The notes under the pieces: generated by a model
What the model was told of the DNA's origin: nothing
Database searches by the model: none
Seen by the model: only the letters and a program-made list of their open reading frames with translations
Part shown: piece by piece, positions 1 through 9,192 of the stretch
How positions within the stretch are numbered: position 1 is the stretch's first letter
How the letters are laid out: every line of letters begins with the position of its first letter
NCBI RefSeq assembly: GCF_004345785.1
Contig: NZ_SLXI01000002.1
Span: 74,470 to 138,469 of the forward strand
From: Bisgaardia hudsonensis
GTDB lineage: Bacteria > Pseudomonadota > Gammaproteobacteria > Enterobacterales > Pasteurellaceae
DNA length: 64,000 nt
Direction: 5' to 3'
Translations under genes and position numbers: made by a program

Positions 1-2
1 AG

Positions 3-77
3 GTAATTTTAAATAATTTAAGTGCGGTAATATTTTTATTTGTTTTAAAACGATAAAAAATTTGACCGCACTTTTTT
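3..77. repeat. Inverted uptake-signal pair, first copy of a ~73-bp dispersed repeat
   Basis: AAGTGCGGT at 20-28 and ACCGCACTT at 65-73 form an inverted pair around an A/T-rich loop, followed by a T-run on the plus strand. It can therefore act as a terminator for a gene lying left of the window. The whole unit, loop included, is nearly repeated at 1056-1131 and more loosely at 3757-3826. Confidence 0.85.
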
Positions 78-110
78 ATTATTAATTTGTTTGATTAATC
101 TGTTTTGATA

Positions 111-126
111 ATGTATAAATATACAG
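111..126 (+). promoter_or_regulatory. Candidate LexA (SOS) box upstream of the dinD-like gene
   Basis: The 16-mer ATGTATAAATATACAG matches the CTGT-N8-ACAG LexA consensus at 14 of 16 positions of CTGTATATATATACAG; the left half-site is ATGT instead of CTGT. It ends 33 bp before the TTG start of a gene whose family is named for DNA-damage induction, so position and gene identity support each other. LexA binding is inferred. Confidence 0.6.
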
Positions 127-159
127 TATTTACTGAAATATTATCAAGGAGAATTCATT

Positions 160-1023
160 TTGGAAAATCAAATAAAGTTGTTTGAAGACAGTCAAATCCG
201 CTCTGTTTGGGATAATGAAAAAGAAGAATGGTATTTCAGTGTGGTGGATATTGTAGGGCTATTAAGTGAGAGTAAAAATCCAAGGGATTATTGGTATCGT
301 GTAAAAAAAAGAATGACAGAAGAGGAAAAAAGTGAGTTGTCGACATTTTGTCGACAGCTGAAACTTAAATCATCTGATGGAAAAATGTATGCAACTGATG
401 TAGCCGAAATGCAAGGAATTTTCCGTATTATCCAATCTATTCCATCGCCTAAAGCGGAGCCGTTTAAAATATGGTTAGCTGAAGTGGGTAAAGAGAGAAT
501 TGATGAAATAGTTGATCCTGAATTAATCATTGATAGGGCATTAGCTACTTATTTACAAAAAGGTTATTCAAGAGAATGGATTAATCAACGGTTACAAGCT
601 ATTCAAGTGCGAAAAGAATTGACGGATACTTGGCAAGATCATGGGATTACTGCAGGAAGAGAGTATGCTATTCTCACCAATGAGATTTCAAAAGCATGGA
701 GCGGTATGAGTACAAAGGAATATAAAGTACTTAAAGGATTAAAGAAGCAAAATTTAAGGGATAATATGTCCACAACGGAACTGATTTTAAATATGCTTGC
801 AGAAACTGCGACTAAAGATATTACGAATGTTTCTCACCCACAAGGGCTAGAAGAAAATAAAAAAGTAGCACAACGAGGAGGAAATGTGGCGAAAGTTGCA
901 AAAGACACTTTAGAATCAGAAACAGGTGTACCTGTTATCACTTCAAAAAATGCTCTTGATTTTGCTCAGCTGATTTCTGATGTAGTAAAAAATATTCCAA
1001 ATAATCAAGATGATAAAGAATAG
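160..1023 (+). CDS. dinD: DinD-like BRO-N domain protein, probable SOS-regulated
   Basis: A 287-residue protein whose N-terminal half (about residues 5-115) has the BRO-N/antirepressor look: KLFEDSQIRSVWD, then WYFSVVDIVGLL and a YWYRVKKR segment. The rest resembles DinD, a DNA-damage-inducible protein reported to act on RecA in E. coli. The start is TTG at 160, chosen because AAGGAG sits at 146-151, eight bases away. A LexA-like box lies just upstream. The gene stands alone between two near-identical uptake-signal repeats, as though inserted or exchanged as a cassette. Phage antirepressors share the BRO-N domain, so a phage origin is possible, but the DinD-like C-terminal half and the SOS box favour DinD. 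Confidence 0.8.
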   Translation: MENQIKLFEDSQIRSVWDNEKEEWYFSVVDIVGLLSESKNPRDYWYRVKKRMTEEEKSELSTFCRQLKLKSSDGKMYATDVAEMQGIFRIIQSIPSPKAEPFKIWLAEVGKERIDEIVDPELIIDRALATYLQKGYSREWINQRLQAIQVRKELTDTWQDHGITAGREYAILTNEISKAWSGMSTKEYKVLKGLKKQNLRDNMSTTELILNMLAETATKDITNVSHPQGLEENKKVAQRGGNVAKVAKDTLESETGVPVITSKNALDFAQLISDVVKNIPNNQDDKE

Positions 1024-1055
1024 TACGATTGTTTTAATGTGCCAGTAATAAAAAA

Positions 1056-1131
1056 GTAATTTTATAATAATTTAAGTGCGGTAATATTTTTATGTGTTTT
1101 AAAACGATAAAAAATTTGACCGCACTTTATT
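1056..1131. terminator. Inverted uptake-signal pair, second repeat copy, dinD/frmB terminator
   Basis: AAGTGCGGT (1074-1082) and ACCGCACTT (1119-1127) form a stem with the same loop as the copy at 3-77, differing by a few bases. It lies between the convergent dinD and frmB ends and is followed by a T-rich run on the plus strand, so it probably terminates dinD and perhaps frmB as well. Confidence 0.8.
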
Positions 1132-1137
1132 TTTATT

Positions 1138-1968
1138 TTATTTGCTTAAATTTTTAGCGTGGAATTTTATGTGATCTTCTATGAATGTCGCTATAAAATA
1201 ATAACTATGATCATAATTATCTTGATAACGAATAGTTGTATTTATCCCCATTTTTTTGCAAGCATCAGCAAACATTTCAGGCTTGAGCTGCGCTGGATAG
1301 AAAGGATCGGCTAACCCTTGATCAATAAGAATTTCATTCGCTACTTTACCAGATAGAATAAGTTGCATCGGATCGTATTGCTTCCAATCGTCTTTATTGT
1401 TACCTAAATAGGCAGTAAAGGCTTTTTCTCCCCAAGTTACAATACTTGGTGTGAGAATAGGGGAGAATGCCGAAACACTTTGATAAATGTCAGGATTTCT
1501 AAGTGCTAACACTAATGCACCCAAACCTCCCATAGAATGCCCAAAAATTCCTTGTTTTCCATTGGTATTAAAATTTTCTTTGACTATTTGACGTAATTCG
1601 TTGGTAATGTAGTCATACATTTTAAAATTTTTCATCCAAGGCTCTTCAGTGGCGTTTAAATAAAAGCCTGCGCCTTGACCTAAATCATAGTTTGGATCAT
1701 CGGCTATATTTTCACCACGGGGACTGGTATCTGGTGCAATAACAATAATACCTAGTTCTTCAGCATAGCGTTGAAAACCTGATTTTGTTGTGAAATTTTG
1801 CTCATTACAGGTTAAGCCAGATAAAAAATATAACACTGGGCAAGGTTCAGTTTCCGCTTTACTGGGAATAAAAGCAGAAAATGCTATTAAACAATCCAGC
1901 GTATTAGAATGATGTTGCCAAACTTGTTGGCAACCCCCAAATATTAAATGGGATTCTGTTTTTTTCAT
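1138..1968 (-). CDS. frmB: S-formylglutathione hydrolase
   Basis: Hydrolyses S-formylglutathione to glutathione and formate, the second step of glutathione-dependent formaldehyde removal in the cytoplasm. The 276-residue alpha/beta-hydrolase shows the esterase-D motif FLSGLTCNEQNF, the nucleophile elbow GHSMGG and the catalytic His in NYDHSYYF. The start at 1968 (MKKTESHL) is preferred over an ATG five codons upstream because AGGA lies about seven bases before it. It follows frmA by 29 bases in the frmR-frmA-frmB operon. Formate made here could feed the formate dehydrogenase at 28558-33200; that link is inference. Confidence 0.93.
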   Translation of the reverse strand: MKKTESHLIFGGCQQVWQHHSNTLDCLIAFSAFIPSKAETEPCPVLYFLSGLTCNEQNFTTKSGFQRYAEELGIIVIAPDTSPRGENIADDPNYDLGQGAGFYLNATEEPWMKNFKMYDYITNELRQIVKENFNTNGKQGIFGHSMGGLGALVLALRNPDIYQSVSAFSPILTPSIVTWGEKAFTAYLGNNKDDWKQYDPMQLILSGKVANEILIDQGLADPFYPAQLKPEMFADACKKMGINTTIRYQDNYDHSYYFIATFIEDHIKFHAKNLSK

Positions 1969-1997
1969 AAATTTTCCTAACAAGGTATTAAATAATA

Positions 1998-3414
<1,417 letters not shown>

Positions 3415-3451
3415 AAAATAATATTTCCTTATCAAGAATTAGATTTAATAT

Positions 3452-3469
3452 ACTATACCCCAGTATAGT
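3452..3469. promoter_or_regulatory. FrmR-type operator
   Basis: The sequence ACTATACCCCAGTATAGT contains perfect 7-bp arms (ACTATAC and GTATAGT) around a C-rich centre. The RcnR/FrmR family typically binds A/T-rich inverted repeats around a C or G tract. It lies 37 bp upstream of the frmR start, where a promoter is expected. Binding by FrmR is inferred from sequence and position. Confidence 0.75.
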
Positions 3470-3847
3470 TTTATAATCAAGTGTAAATTGAGAAATGGTA
3501 ATTATTTAATAGAGAGCTAGTTATCTTTTTATTGTTATCTTATTGAAATTTAAATTATTTTAAATGATGGGAGATTAATGTTAACTACTTTATTGTTGAT
3601 TTACTTGATCAATATTTTGATATATGAGCATATACCATATTAATAAATATTATTAATTTTACTTTATTCATTTATAGTATGGTTACAGGATTAATTGAAA
3701 AAGAGAACTGAGATAAAGAATAGAATATGGCTTTGAGAATATCTGTTGTAAAAATAGTTTTAAATAATTTAAGTGTGGTAATATTTTTATTTATTTTAAA
3801 CTATTAAAAATATTACCGCACTTTTTTAGGCATTATTTAGAATTTAG
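3470..3847. other. Intergenic region with one small candidate ORF and a decayed uptake-signal repeat
   Basis: A/T-rich, non-coding by inspection apart from a 21-codon hydrophobic frame at 3578-3643 (MLTTLLLIYL start, GGGAG four bases upstream), for which there is no other support. A third copy of the dispersed repeat lies at 3757-3826. In it the left arm has decayed to AAGTGTGGT while the right arm ACCGCACTT (3815-3823) is intact. It may end fbpC transcription. Confidence 0.5.
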
Positions 3848-4882
3848 TTAGTCAAAAATAACTAAATCCTGTTTTATCGGCGTTACTTTTACTTTTTGAC
3901 CTAACTCAAGGCATAAAATACTTTGTATTTTTAGCTCGGTATCTGCAATTTTTATAAGGTAATGATAATACTGACCTAAGAACAATTTTTCTAATACAAT
4001 ACCATTGCCTTGTTCATCAATAGTCATATTAAATTGGTGTGGGCGGATTAGCCAGCGAAGTGATTTATTTTTAGGAAGTATTTCACCATTAGCAAGGGTT
4101 TTATGCTCTGATATGGCAGTAATACCAAATACAGAATGAAGTTGATTTTGTTCATCAATACGGCAAGTTAGGTAATTAAAATTACCTAAAAATTCAGCAA
4201 CAAATGGACAGTTAGGGCGTAAATATAATTCATCGGTTGCCCCAAATTGAACAATTTTCCCAGCTTTCATTACGGCGAGTTTATCAGCAAAGGCAAAAGC
4301 TTCCTCTTTACTATGGGTAACAAAAATAGCGGAGATATTTTGCTTTTTTAGAATTTGTTTAATTTCATCAATCATTTGATGACGTACTTGTGTATCAATA
4401 TTTGAAAATGGCTCATCAAGTAACAGCAATGAGGGTTGACAAGCTAAGGCTCTAGCGATTGCTACTCTTTGTTGTTGTCCGCCTGATAACTGATGAGGGT
4501 AGCGTTTTTCTAGTCCTTCCAAATGAACTAGGTGGATCATTTTTTGCAAAATTTGCTGTTTTTCTTCCGCACTTTGTTGGTGTAATCCAAATTGAATATT
4601 GTCTTCGACAGTTAAATGTGGAAAAAGGGCATAGTCTTGAAAAATAAATCCAATATTGCGTTTTTCAACAGGGAGATTGGCTAGATTTTGTTGGTTTAAC
4701 CAAATGTCACCTTGCGTAATAGGGAGTAACCCCGCAATAGCTTTTAGTAATGTGGTTTTTCCACAACCACTAGCGCCTAGTAAGCAAATAATTTCATTTT
4801 CATCTACTTGTAATTTTAAGTTTTGTAAAACAACTTGCTGATTATATTGACAACTTAATGCATTAATAGTTAATTTTTTCAT
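3848..4882 (-). CDS. fbpC: Ferric iron ABC transporter, ATP-binding subunit
   Basis: Energises periplasmic-binding-protein-dependent Fe3+ import at the inner membrane. The 344-residue ATPase has Walker A GASGCGKTT, Q-loop FIFQDYALFPH, signature LSGGQQQR, Walker B LLLLDEPFSN and the H-loop IFVTHS, followed by a regulatory C-terminal domain of the type seen in FbpC. The start is placed at 4882 (MKKLTINAL), two bases past the fbpB stop, rather than 16 codons upstream inside fbpB. Last gene of fbpABC. Iron or ferric specificity rests mainly on the FbpA-like binding protein upstream. Confidence 0.92.
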   Translation of the reverse strand: MKKLTINALSCQYNQQVVLQNLKLQVDENEIICLLGASGCGKTTLLKAIAGLLPITQGDIWLNQQNLANLPVEKRNIGFIFQDYALFPHLTVEDNIQFGLHQQSAEEKQQILQKMIHLVHLEGLEKRYPHQLSGGQQQRVAIARALACQPSLLLLDEPFSNIDTQVRHQMIDEIKQILKKQNISAIFVTHSKEEAFAFADKLAVMKAGKIVQFGATDELYLRPNCPFVAEFLGNFNYLTCRIDEQNQLHSVFGITAISEHKTLANGEILPKNKSLRWLIRPHQFNMTIDEQGNGIVLEKLFLGQYYHYLIKIADTELKIQSILCLELGQKVKVTPIKQDLVIFD

Positions 4883-4884
4883 AA

Positions 4885-6555
4885 TTAGCGATCTTTTTGA
4901 GTATTCGACATAAGAGAACGAGTCAACCAAATTACAGGGATTAATCCAACTAATACTAAGGTTAATGCAGGGAGAGCTGCTTGTTCTAACTGTTCATCAG
5001 AAGTAAAGGCAAAAACATAGGTGGCAAGGGTATCAAAGTTAAATGGGCGTAATAGTAACGAGGCATTTAATTCTTTCATACTTTCAATAAATACCATAAG
5101 AAGTGCAGTTAAAATACCTTTCGATATTAAAGGGAAATGTACTTTACAAAGCATTTTTCGCCCATTGTAACCAAGTGTTTGGCTTGCCATATCTAGCGAT
5201 GGCGTAATTTTTTGCATTGAAGTTTCCACGCTACCAATTGCCATCGCTGAAAAGCGTACTACGTAAGCAGAGATTAATCCCGCCATTGATCCTGATAATA
5301 CGAGTCCTACTGTTGGTAATTCTAACCATTTTAGCAAAGCGTGTAATTGATGATCAGCTGCGGTATAAGGAATAAGGATGCCTATCGCTAATACTGTACC
5401 AGGGATAGCGTAACTTAAACTGGATAATTGAAGATTATGGCGAGCAATTTTTTGAATAGTTTTTGACTGTTGTAAAGATAATCGTTGTGTAAAATGTAAT
5501 ATTAGGGCAAACATCACACAAATAATAGAGGCAATACTGGATACGGATAGGCTGTGATAGGCGTATTCACTAAAGCGATCTATTTGTGATAATTGAAAGT
5601 CACTAATCGCCCAATAAGCGAGCTTTCCTACGGGGATAATAAAAGCGAGCCCTACAACCATCCAGCAGAAAAACAATGCAAACACTAATTTTATGCCAGT
5701 TAATTTTTGTAAACTGGTTTTCTTTTCACTGCCTCGTTGATAGGTTTTTTGTTTGCGACGACTATAGCGTTCTAAAAATAATAAACTGAAAATCATTAAT
5801 AAAACTAGTATGGATATTTGGCTAGCTGAGCCTAAATCACCATAACCTAGCCAAGTGTCATATATCGCGGTTGTAAGAGTTGGAATAGCGAAATAAGAAA
5901 CTGTACCAAAATCACCAAGTGTTTCCATTGCAACTAAGGCACAACCCACGGCAATAGCTGGACGAATTAAAGGAAAAATAATTTTGAAGAATATTTTTCT
6001 AGGGCTTGCTCCCAATACTTTCGCACATTGAACTAAGTTTTCCCCTTGTTCCCACAATGCAAGGCGAACAAGTAAAAATATATAAGGGTAAAGTACTAAA
6101 CCTAGTACGAAACAAGCTCCCCCTAAAGTACGAATAGCAGGAAACCAGTAATCTTGAGAATTTGTCCAATGAAATGTATTTCTTAAAAATATTTGTACAG
6201 GACCCGCATAATCAAATATTTCGGTATAGAGATAGCCAACTAAATAAGCAGGCATAGCTAGAGGTAAACAAAGTAACCATTGTAAAGCTTTTTGTCCTTT
6301 AAATTGGTAATTAGATACAAACCAAGCACTTGGTAAGGCAAAGAAGAGTGCAAATCCAATAGTCCCTAAAACTAATAGTAGTGAGTTAACCGTATAATCT
6401 ACTAATACTGTACGCCATAAATCTTCAATATTTTGCCAATCTGTTTTCCAAGATTGATAAAAAATAGCAGAAACAGGCAATACAAATAATAGGGTAATTA
6501 AAAGTGCGGTAAAAAACCATAAATATTTATTTAAATTCTTATTTAAAATGGACAT
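4885..6555 (-). CDS. fbpB: Ferric iron ABC transporter, permease subunit
   Basis: Inner-membrane channel of the Fe3+ importer. At 556 residues it is a fused double permease with about 12 hydrophobic segments. Two EAA-type cytoplasmic loops are visible: VQCAKVLGASPRKIFFKIIF in the first half and MASQTLGYNGRKMLCKVHF in the second. This tandem architecture is typical of FbpB/HitB/SfuB. It lies 81 bases after fbpA with a stable hairpin between them, and its stop is two bases from the fbpC start. Confidence 0.93.
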   Translation of the reverse strand: MSILNKNLNKYLWFFTALLITLLFVLPVSAIFYQSWKTDWQNIEDLWRTVLVDYTVNSLLLVLGTIGFALFFALPSAWFVSNYQFKGQKALQWLLCLPLAMPAYLVGYLYTEIFDYAGPVQIFLRNTFHWTNSQDYWFPAIRTLGGACFVLGLVLYPYIFLLVRLALWEQGENLVQCAKVLGASPRKIFFKIIFPLIRPAIAVGCALVAMETLGDFGTVSYFAIPTLTTAIYDTWLGYGDLGSASQISILVLLMIFSLLFLERYSRRKQKTYQRGSEKKTSLQKLTGIKLVFALFFCWMVVGLAFIIPVGKLAYWAISDFQLSQIDRFSEYAYHSLSVSSIASIICVMFALILHFTQRLSLQQSKTIQKIARHNLQLSSLSYAIPGTVLAIGILIPYTAADHQLHALLKWLELPTVGLVLSGSMAGLISAYVVRFSAMAIGSVETSMQKITPSLDMASQTLGYNGRKMLCKVHFPLISKGILTALLMVFIESMKELNASLLLRPFNFDTLATYVFAFTSDEQLEQAALPALTLVLVGLIPVIWLTRSLMSNTQKDR

Positions 6556-6587
6556 TGTTATTTATTTTTATGCTTAAAACGCAAACA

Positions 6588-6610
6588 GGCACGCATATTT
6601 TATGCGTGCC
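6588..6610 (-). terminator. Intercistronic hairpin between fbpA and fbpB
   Basis: Perfect 10-bp arms (GGCACGCATA and TATGCGTGCC) around a 3-nt loop. It lies between fbpA and fbpB in an operon that must make far more binding protein than permease. Only a weak T-rich run follows on the minus strand, so partial termination or 3'-end protection of fbpA mRNA is likelier than full termination. Confidence 0.7.
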
Positions 6611-6636
6611 AACGATTTTAAAAAGAAGAGCTAAAA

Positions 6637-7656
6637 TTAGAAAATATCAAATTTAACTTCATCAATTAATTTTAATGCTTTTTTATGATTATCTGCAACA
6701 ACATTTAATGGTAATGTATCTGATTTAAATTGACCCCAACCTTTTACAAGATCTGATGGTTCAACACCTGCTTTAACTGGGTATTCGTGGTTAAGTTCAG
6801 CATACATATGTTGTGATTTATCATTACTTAAATATTCAGCAAGTTTGATTGCGTTTGCTTTATTAGGTGCATATTTTGCAATGGCAATACCACTTACGTT
6901 AACGTGAGTTCCTTTTGCTTTTTGATTTGGGAAGTTAATGTAAGCTGATTCTGCCCATTCACGTTGTTTATCATTGGTGAGCATTTTACCATAATAATAG
7001 CTATTTCCTAAAGCATAATCACAAACACCTTCTTTAATGGCTTTAACTTGGTCACGATCTCCACCTTGTGGTTTTTGTGCAAGGTTAGCTTTTAAGCCTT
7101 CTAAGAATGCTTTTGCTTTTGCTTCACCATCATTTGCAATCATTGATGCGATTAGAGAAACATTGTAAGGGTGTTTTCCTGAACGTACGCAAACTTTACC
7201 TTTTAATTCTGGTTTTGCTAGGTCATAGTAAGTGAAATCTGCTGGTAATTTACCTACACGATCTTTTGATGTATAGATAGCTCTAGCACGCATTGTTAGT
7301 GCGAACCATTCATCTTTTGCATCACGGTATTGTGAAGGAATATTTTTTTCTAACACTTCACTATGAATCGGTTGAGAAAGACCTTCATTAACAATTTCCA
7401 TTAAGCGTGAAATATCAACAGTTAATAAAACATCCGCAGGGCTTAATTCACCTTCACGTTTTACACGATCAACTAGCCCTTTATCCGCAAAGATTACATT
7501 CACTTTGATACCTGTGTCTTTTTCGAAATCTTTTAACATAGGTTCAATTAGATAAGGTTGTCTATAAGAATAAACATTAACTTCATTGGCAGCTAAAGCG
7601 CTTGTTGAAACGATTGCTGATAATGCAATCGCGATTGTGGAAAGTGATTTTTTCAT
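6637..7656 (-). CDS. fbpA: Periplasmic ferric iron-binding protein
   Basis: Captures Fe3+ in the periplasm and delivers it to FbpBC. A Sec signal peptide is obvious (MKKSLSTIAIALSAIVSTSALA, then ANEVNVYSYRQP). The mature part is a class of transferrin-like fold with the iron-binding tyrosine cluster in GNSYYYGK. Length is 339 residues. The sequence reminds me of Mannheimia-type FbpA rather than H. influenzae HitA, but I could not align them. First gene of fbpABC; a 28-bp dyad lies in its leader and a weak Fur-like sequence further upstream. Confidence 0.92.
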   Translation of the reverse strand: MKKSLSTIAIALSAIVSTSALAANEVNVYSYRQPYLIEPMLKDFEKDTGIKVNVIFADKGLVDRVKREGELSPADVLLTVDISRLMEIVNEGLSQPIHSEVLEKNIPSQYRDAKDEWFALTMRARAIYTSKDRVGKLPADFTYYDLAKPELKGKVCVRSGKHPYNVSLIASMIANDGEAKAKAFLEGLKANLAQKPQGGDRDQVKAIKEGVCDYALGNSYYYGKMLTNDKQREWAESAYINFPNQKAKGTHVNVSGIAIAKYAPNKANAIKLAEYLSNDKSQHMYAELNHEYPVKAGVEPSDLVKGWGQFKSDTLPLNVVADNHKKALKLIDEVKFDIF

Positions 7657-7684
7657 AAAATATCCTCATAAGTGATAAAATAAA

Positions 7685-7712
7685 CACGATTAATAATTCT
7701 TTATCAATCGTG
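7685..7712 (-). terminator. Dyad in the hemH-fbpA intergenic region
   Basis: Arms at 7685-7696 and 7701-7712 pair at 11 of 12 positions around a TTCT loop. On the minus strand the hairpin is followed by TTTATTTTATC, so it could terminate hemH. It ends only 28 bases before the fbpA ATG, so an fbpA promoter would have to lie above it. A leader attenuator or an operator is then equally possible. Confidence 0.55.
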
Positions 7713-7738
7713 CTAATTAAATCATATTGGGATATTTA

Positions 7739-7757
7739 AATCAATGAGAATTGTTTT
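7739..7757 (-). promoter_or_regulatory. Weak Fur-box-like sequence upstream of fbpA
   Basis: The stretch containing AATGAGAATTGTTTTTATT matches about 11 of 19 positions of GATAATGATAATCATTATC. It lies roughly 80-100 bp upstream of fbpA, between it and hemH. Iron repression by Fur is expected for fbpABC, but the match is modest. Confidence 0.3.
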
Positions 7758-7774
7758 TATTTGTAAGATGGTAA

Positions 7775-8755
7775 TTATGATTCCAATTGAGACAAAATTA
7801 ATCTTCCTAACATTTCAATGTGATCTTTACTGTCGTTTAGTGCTGGAATATATTGAAAAGAAATACCGCCATTATTTAAGAAGATTTCCCTATTTTCAAC
7901 TTCAATTTCCTCAAGCGTTTCCAAGCAATCAGAGGCAAAGCCTGGACAAATTACAGCAATTTTTTGTACAGCTTGTTGTTGATTAATAGTCTCAATTAAA
8001 ACGTCAGTATAGGGTTGTATCCATTCTTCTTTTCCAAAGCGAGATTGAAAAGAAAGTGCCCATTGATTTTCAGTTAACCCTAATTTATCGACAATCGCAA
8101 TAACGGTTTGTTTGCAATGTTCACGATAGTAATCACCGTTATTTTCATAGCGAAGCGGAATACCATGAAATGAAAAGACTAAAAACTCATCTGATTTCAT
8201 CCGCTCTTTTATGGAGTTAGCGAGCGCATTAATATAGTGTTCATCAAGATGATAAGAATGTATAAATTTAAAAGAGGGGATATTTCTTTTATGTTTTAAT
8301 ACATCAGCAAAGGCATCCAAAACCGCACCTGTGGTAGAACTACTGTATTGCGGAAATAGCGGTAAAACAATGAGCTGATCAACTTGTTGATCTAGTAAAT
8401 TTTGTACCGCTTTCTCCATTGAAGGATTACCATAAGTCATTGCTAGCTCGACAACGGCATTAATATCCTGTTGTATTAAATATTGTTGTAGTTTCGTTTG
8501 TTGTTGCTTTGATATTTCTAATAAAGGCGAGCCCTGTTCAGTCCAAATAGACTGGTATTTTTGGGCTACTTTTTTGGAACGTCTAGGTAAAATAACGCCT
8601 TTTAATAAAGGAAACCATTTCCAACGAGGTAAATCCACTACACGTGGATCAGTTAAAAATTGCCACAAATAACGAGATACAGCACTTGCAGTCGCTGTAT
8701 CTGGTGTACCTAAGTTTGTTAAAATAATACCGATTTTTTGTTGTTTATTTTTCAT
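7775..8755 (-). CDS. hemH: Ferrochelatase
   Basis: Inserts Fe2+ into protoporphyrin IX, the last step of heme synthesis. The 326-residue protein begins with [13 protein letters not shown], has [19 protein letters not shown] and the metal-site His in [10 protein letters not shown], and a second conserved acid block, [15 protein letters not shown]. The start at 8755 overlaps the menI stop as ATGA, which indicates translational coupling. Making heme fits a Haemophilus relative that need not be strictly hemin-dependent, although H. influenzae also keeps hemH. Confidence 0.94.
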   Translation of the reverse strand: MKNKQQKIGIILTNLGTPDTATASAVSRYLWQFLTDPRVVDLPRWKWFPLLKGVILPRRSKKVAQKYQSIWTEQGSPLLEISKQQQTKLQQYLIQQDINAVVELAMTYGNPSMEKAVQNLLDQQVDQLIVLPLFPQYSSSTTGAVLDAFADVLKHKRNIPSFKFIHSYHLDEHYINALANSIKERMKSDEFLVFSFHGIPLRYENNGDYYREHCKQTVIAIVDKLGLTENQWALSFQSRFGKEEWIQPYTDVLIETINQQQAVQKIAVICPGFASDCLETLEEIEVENREIFLNNGGISFQYIPALNDSKDHIEMLGRLILSQLES

Positions 8756-9171
8756 TGATTCATTATTAAAAGAGTAAGTCTTGAACAGCAACATAGTTTA
8801 TCTTGTTGATCTTTAATATCAATTTGCCAAACCTGTGTTGTTTTGCCTAGACGAATGGGATAGGCTCGAGCGGTTACGCTCCCAGCTTTGACTGGTCGTA
8901 AATGGCTTGCATTAATTTCTGATCCTACAACAAATTGATTTTCTGCAACACAACAAAAGCCTGCCATTGAAGCGACAGTCTCTGCTAATGCGGTAGATAT
9001 TCCACCATGGAGCAATCCCATTGGCTGTGTCGTTCTGTGATCAACAGGCATTGTGGCCTCTAACCAGTCATCGCCTTGTTGTGAGAAATTAATACCTAAA
9101 TGTGCTACGGCACAAGATTTTCCCAGTTCGTTCATTTGTTGTAGTGTATAGTGTTTTTTCCAAATTTTCAT
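8752..9171 (-). CDS. menI: Hotdog-fold thioesterase, probable 1,4-dihydroxy-2-naphthoyl-CoA hydrolase
   Basis: A 139-residue single hotdog-domain protein of the YdiI/PaaI type. The conserved segment [18 protein letters not shown] carries the HGG turn and the acidic catalytic residue (Glu in ALAE). YdiI (MenI) releases CoA from DHNA-CoA in menaquinone synthesis. Its partner gene ydiJ lies 21 bases upstream and hemH overlaps its 3' end; the same order is known from H. influenzae. The substrate is inferred from family membership, so a broader acyl-CoA thioesterase role remains possible. Confidence 0.8.
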   Translation of the reverse strand: MKIWKKHYTLQQMNELGKSCAVAHLGINFSQQGDDWLEATMPVDHRTTQPMGLLHGGISTALAETVASMAGFCCVAENQFVVGSEINASHLRPVKAGSVTARAYPIRLGKTTQVWQIDIKDQQDKLCCCSRLTLLIMNQ

Positions 9172-9192
9172 TCTATTACTTTAATAGTTAAT

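Noticed and set aside
160-1023. Prophage fragment because of the BRO-N domain
   Set aside because: No other phage gene, integrase or attachment site is nearby, and the LexA box and DinD-like C-terminal half fit a chromosomal dinD.
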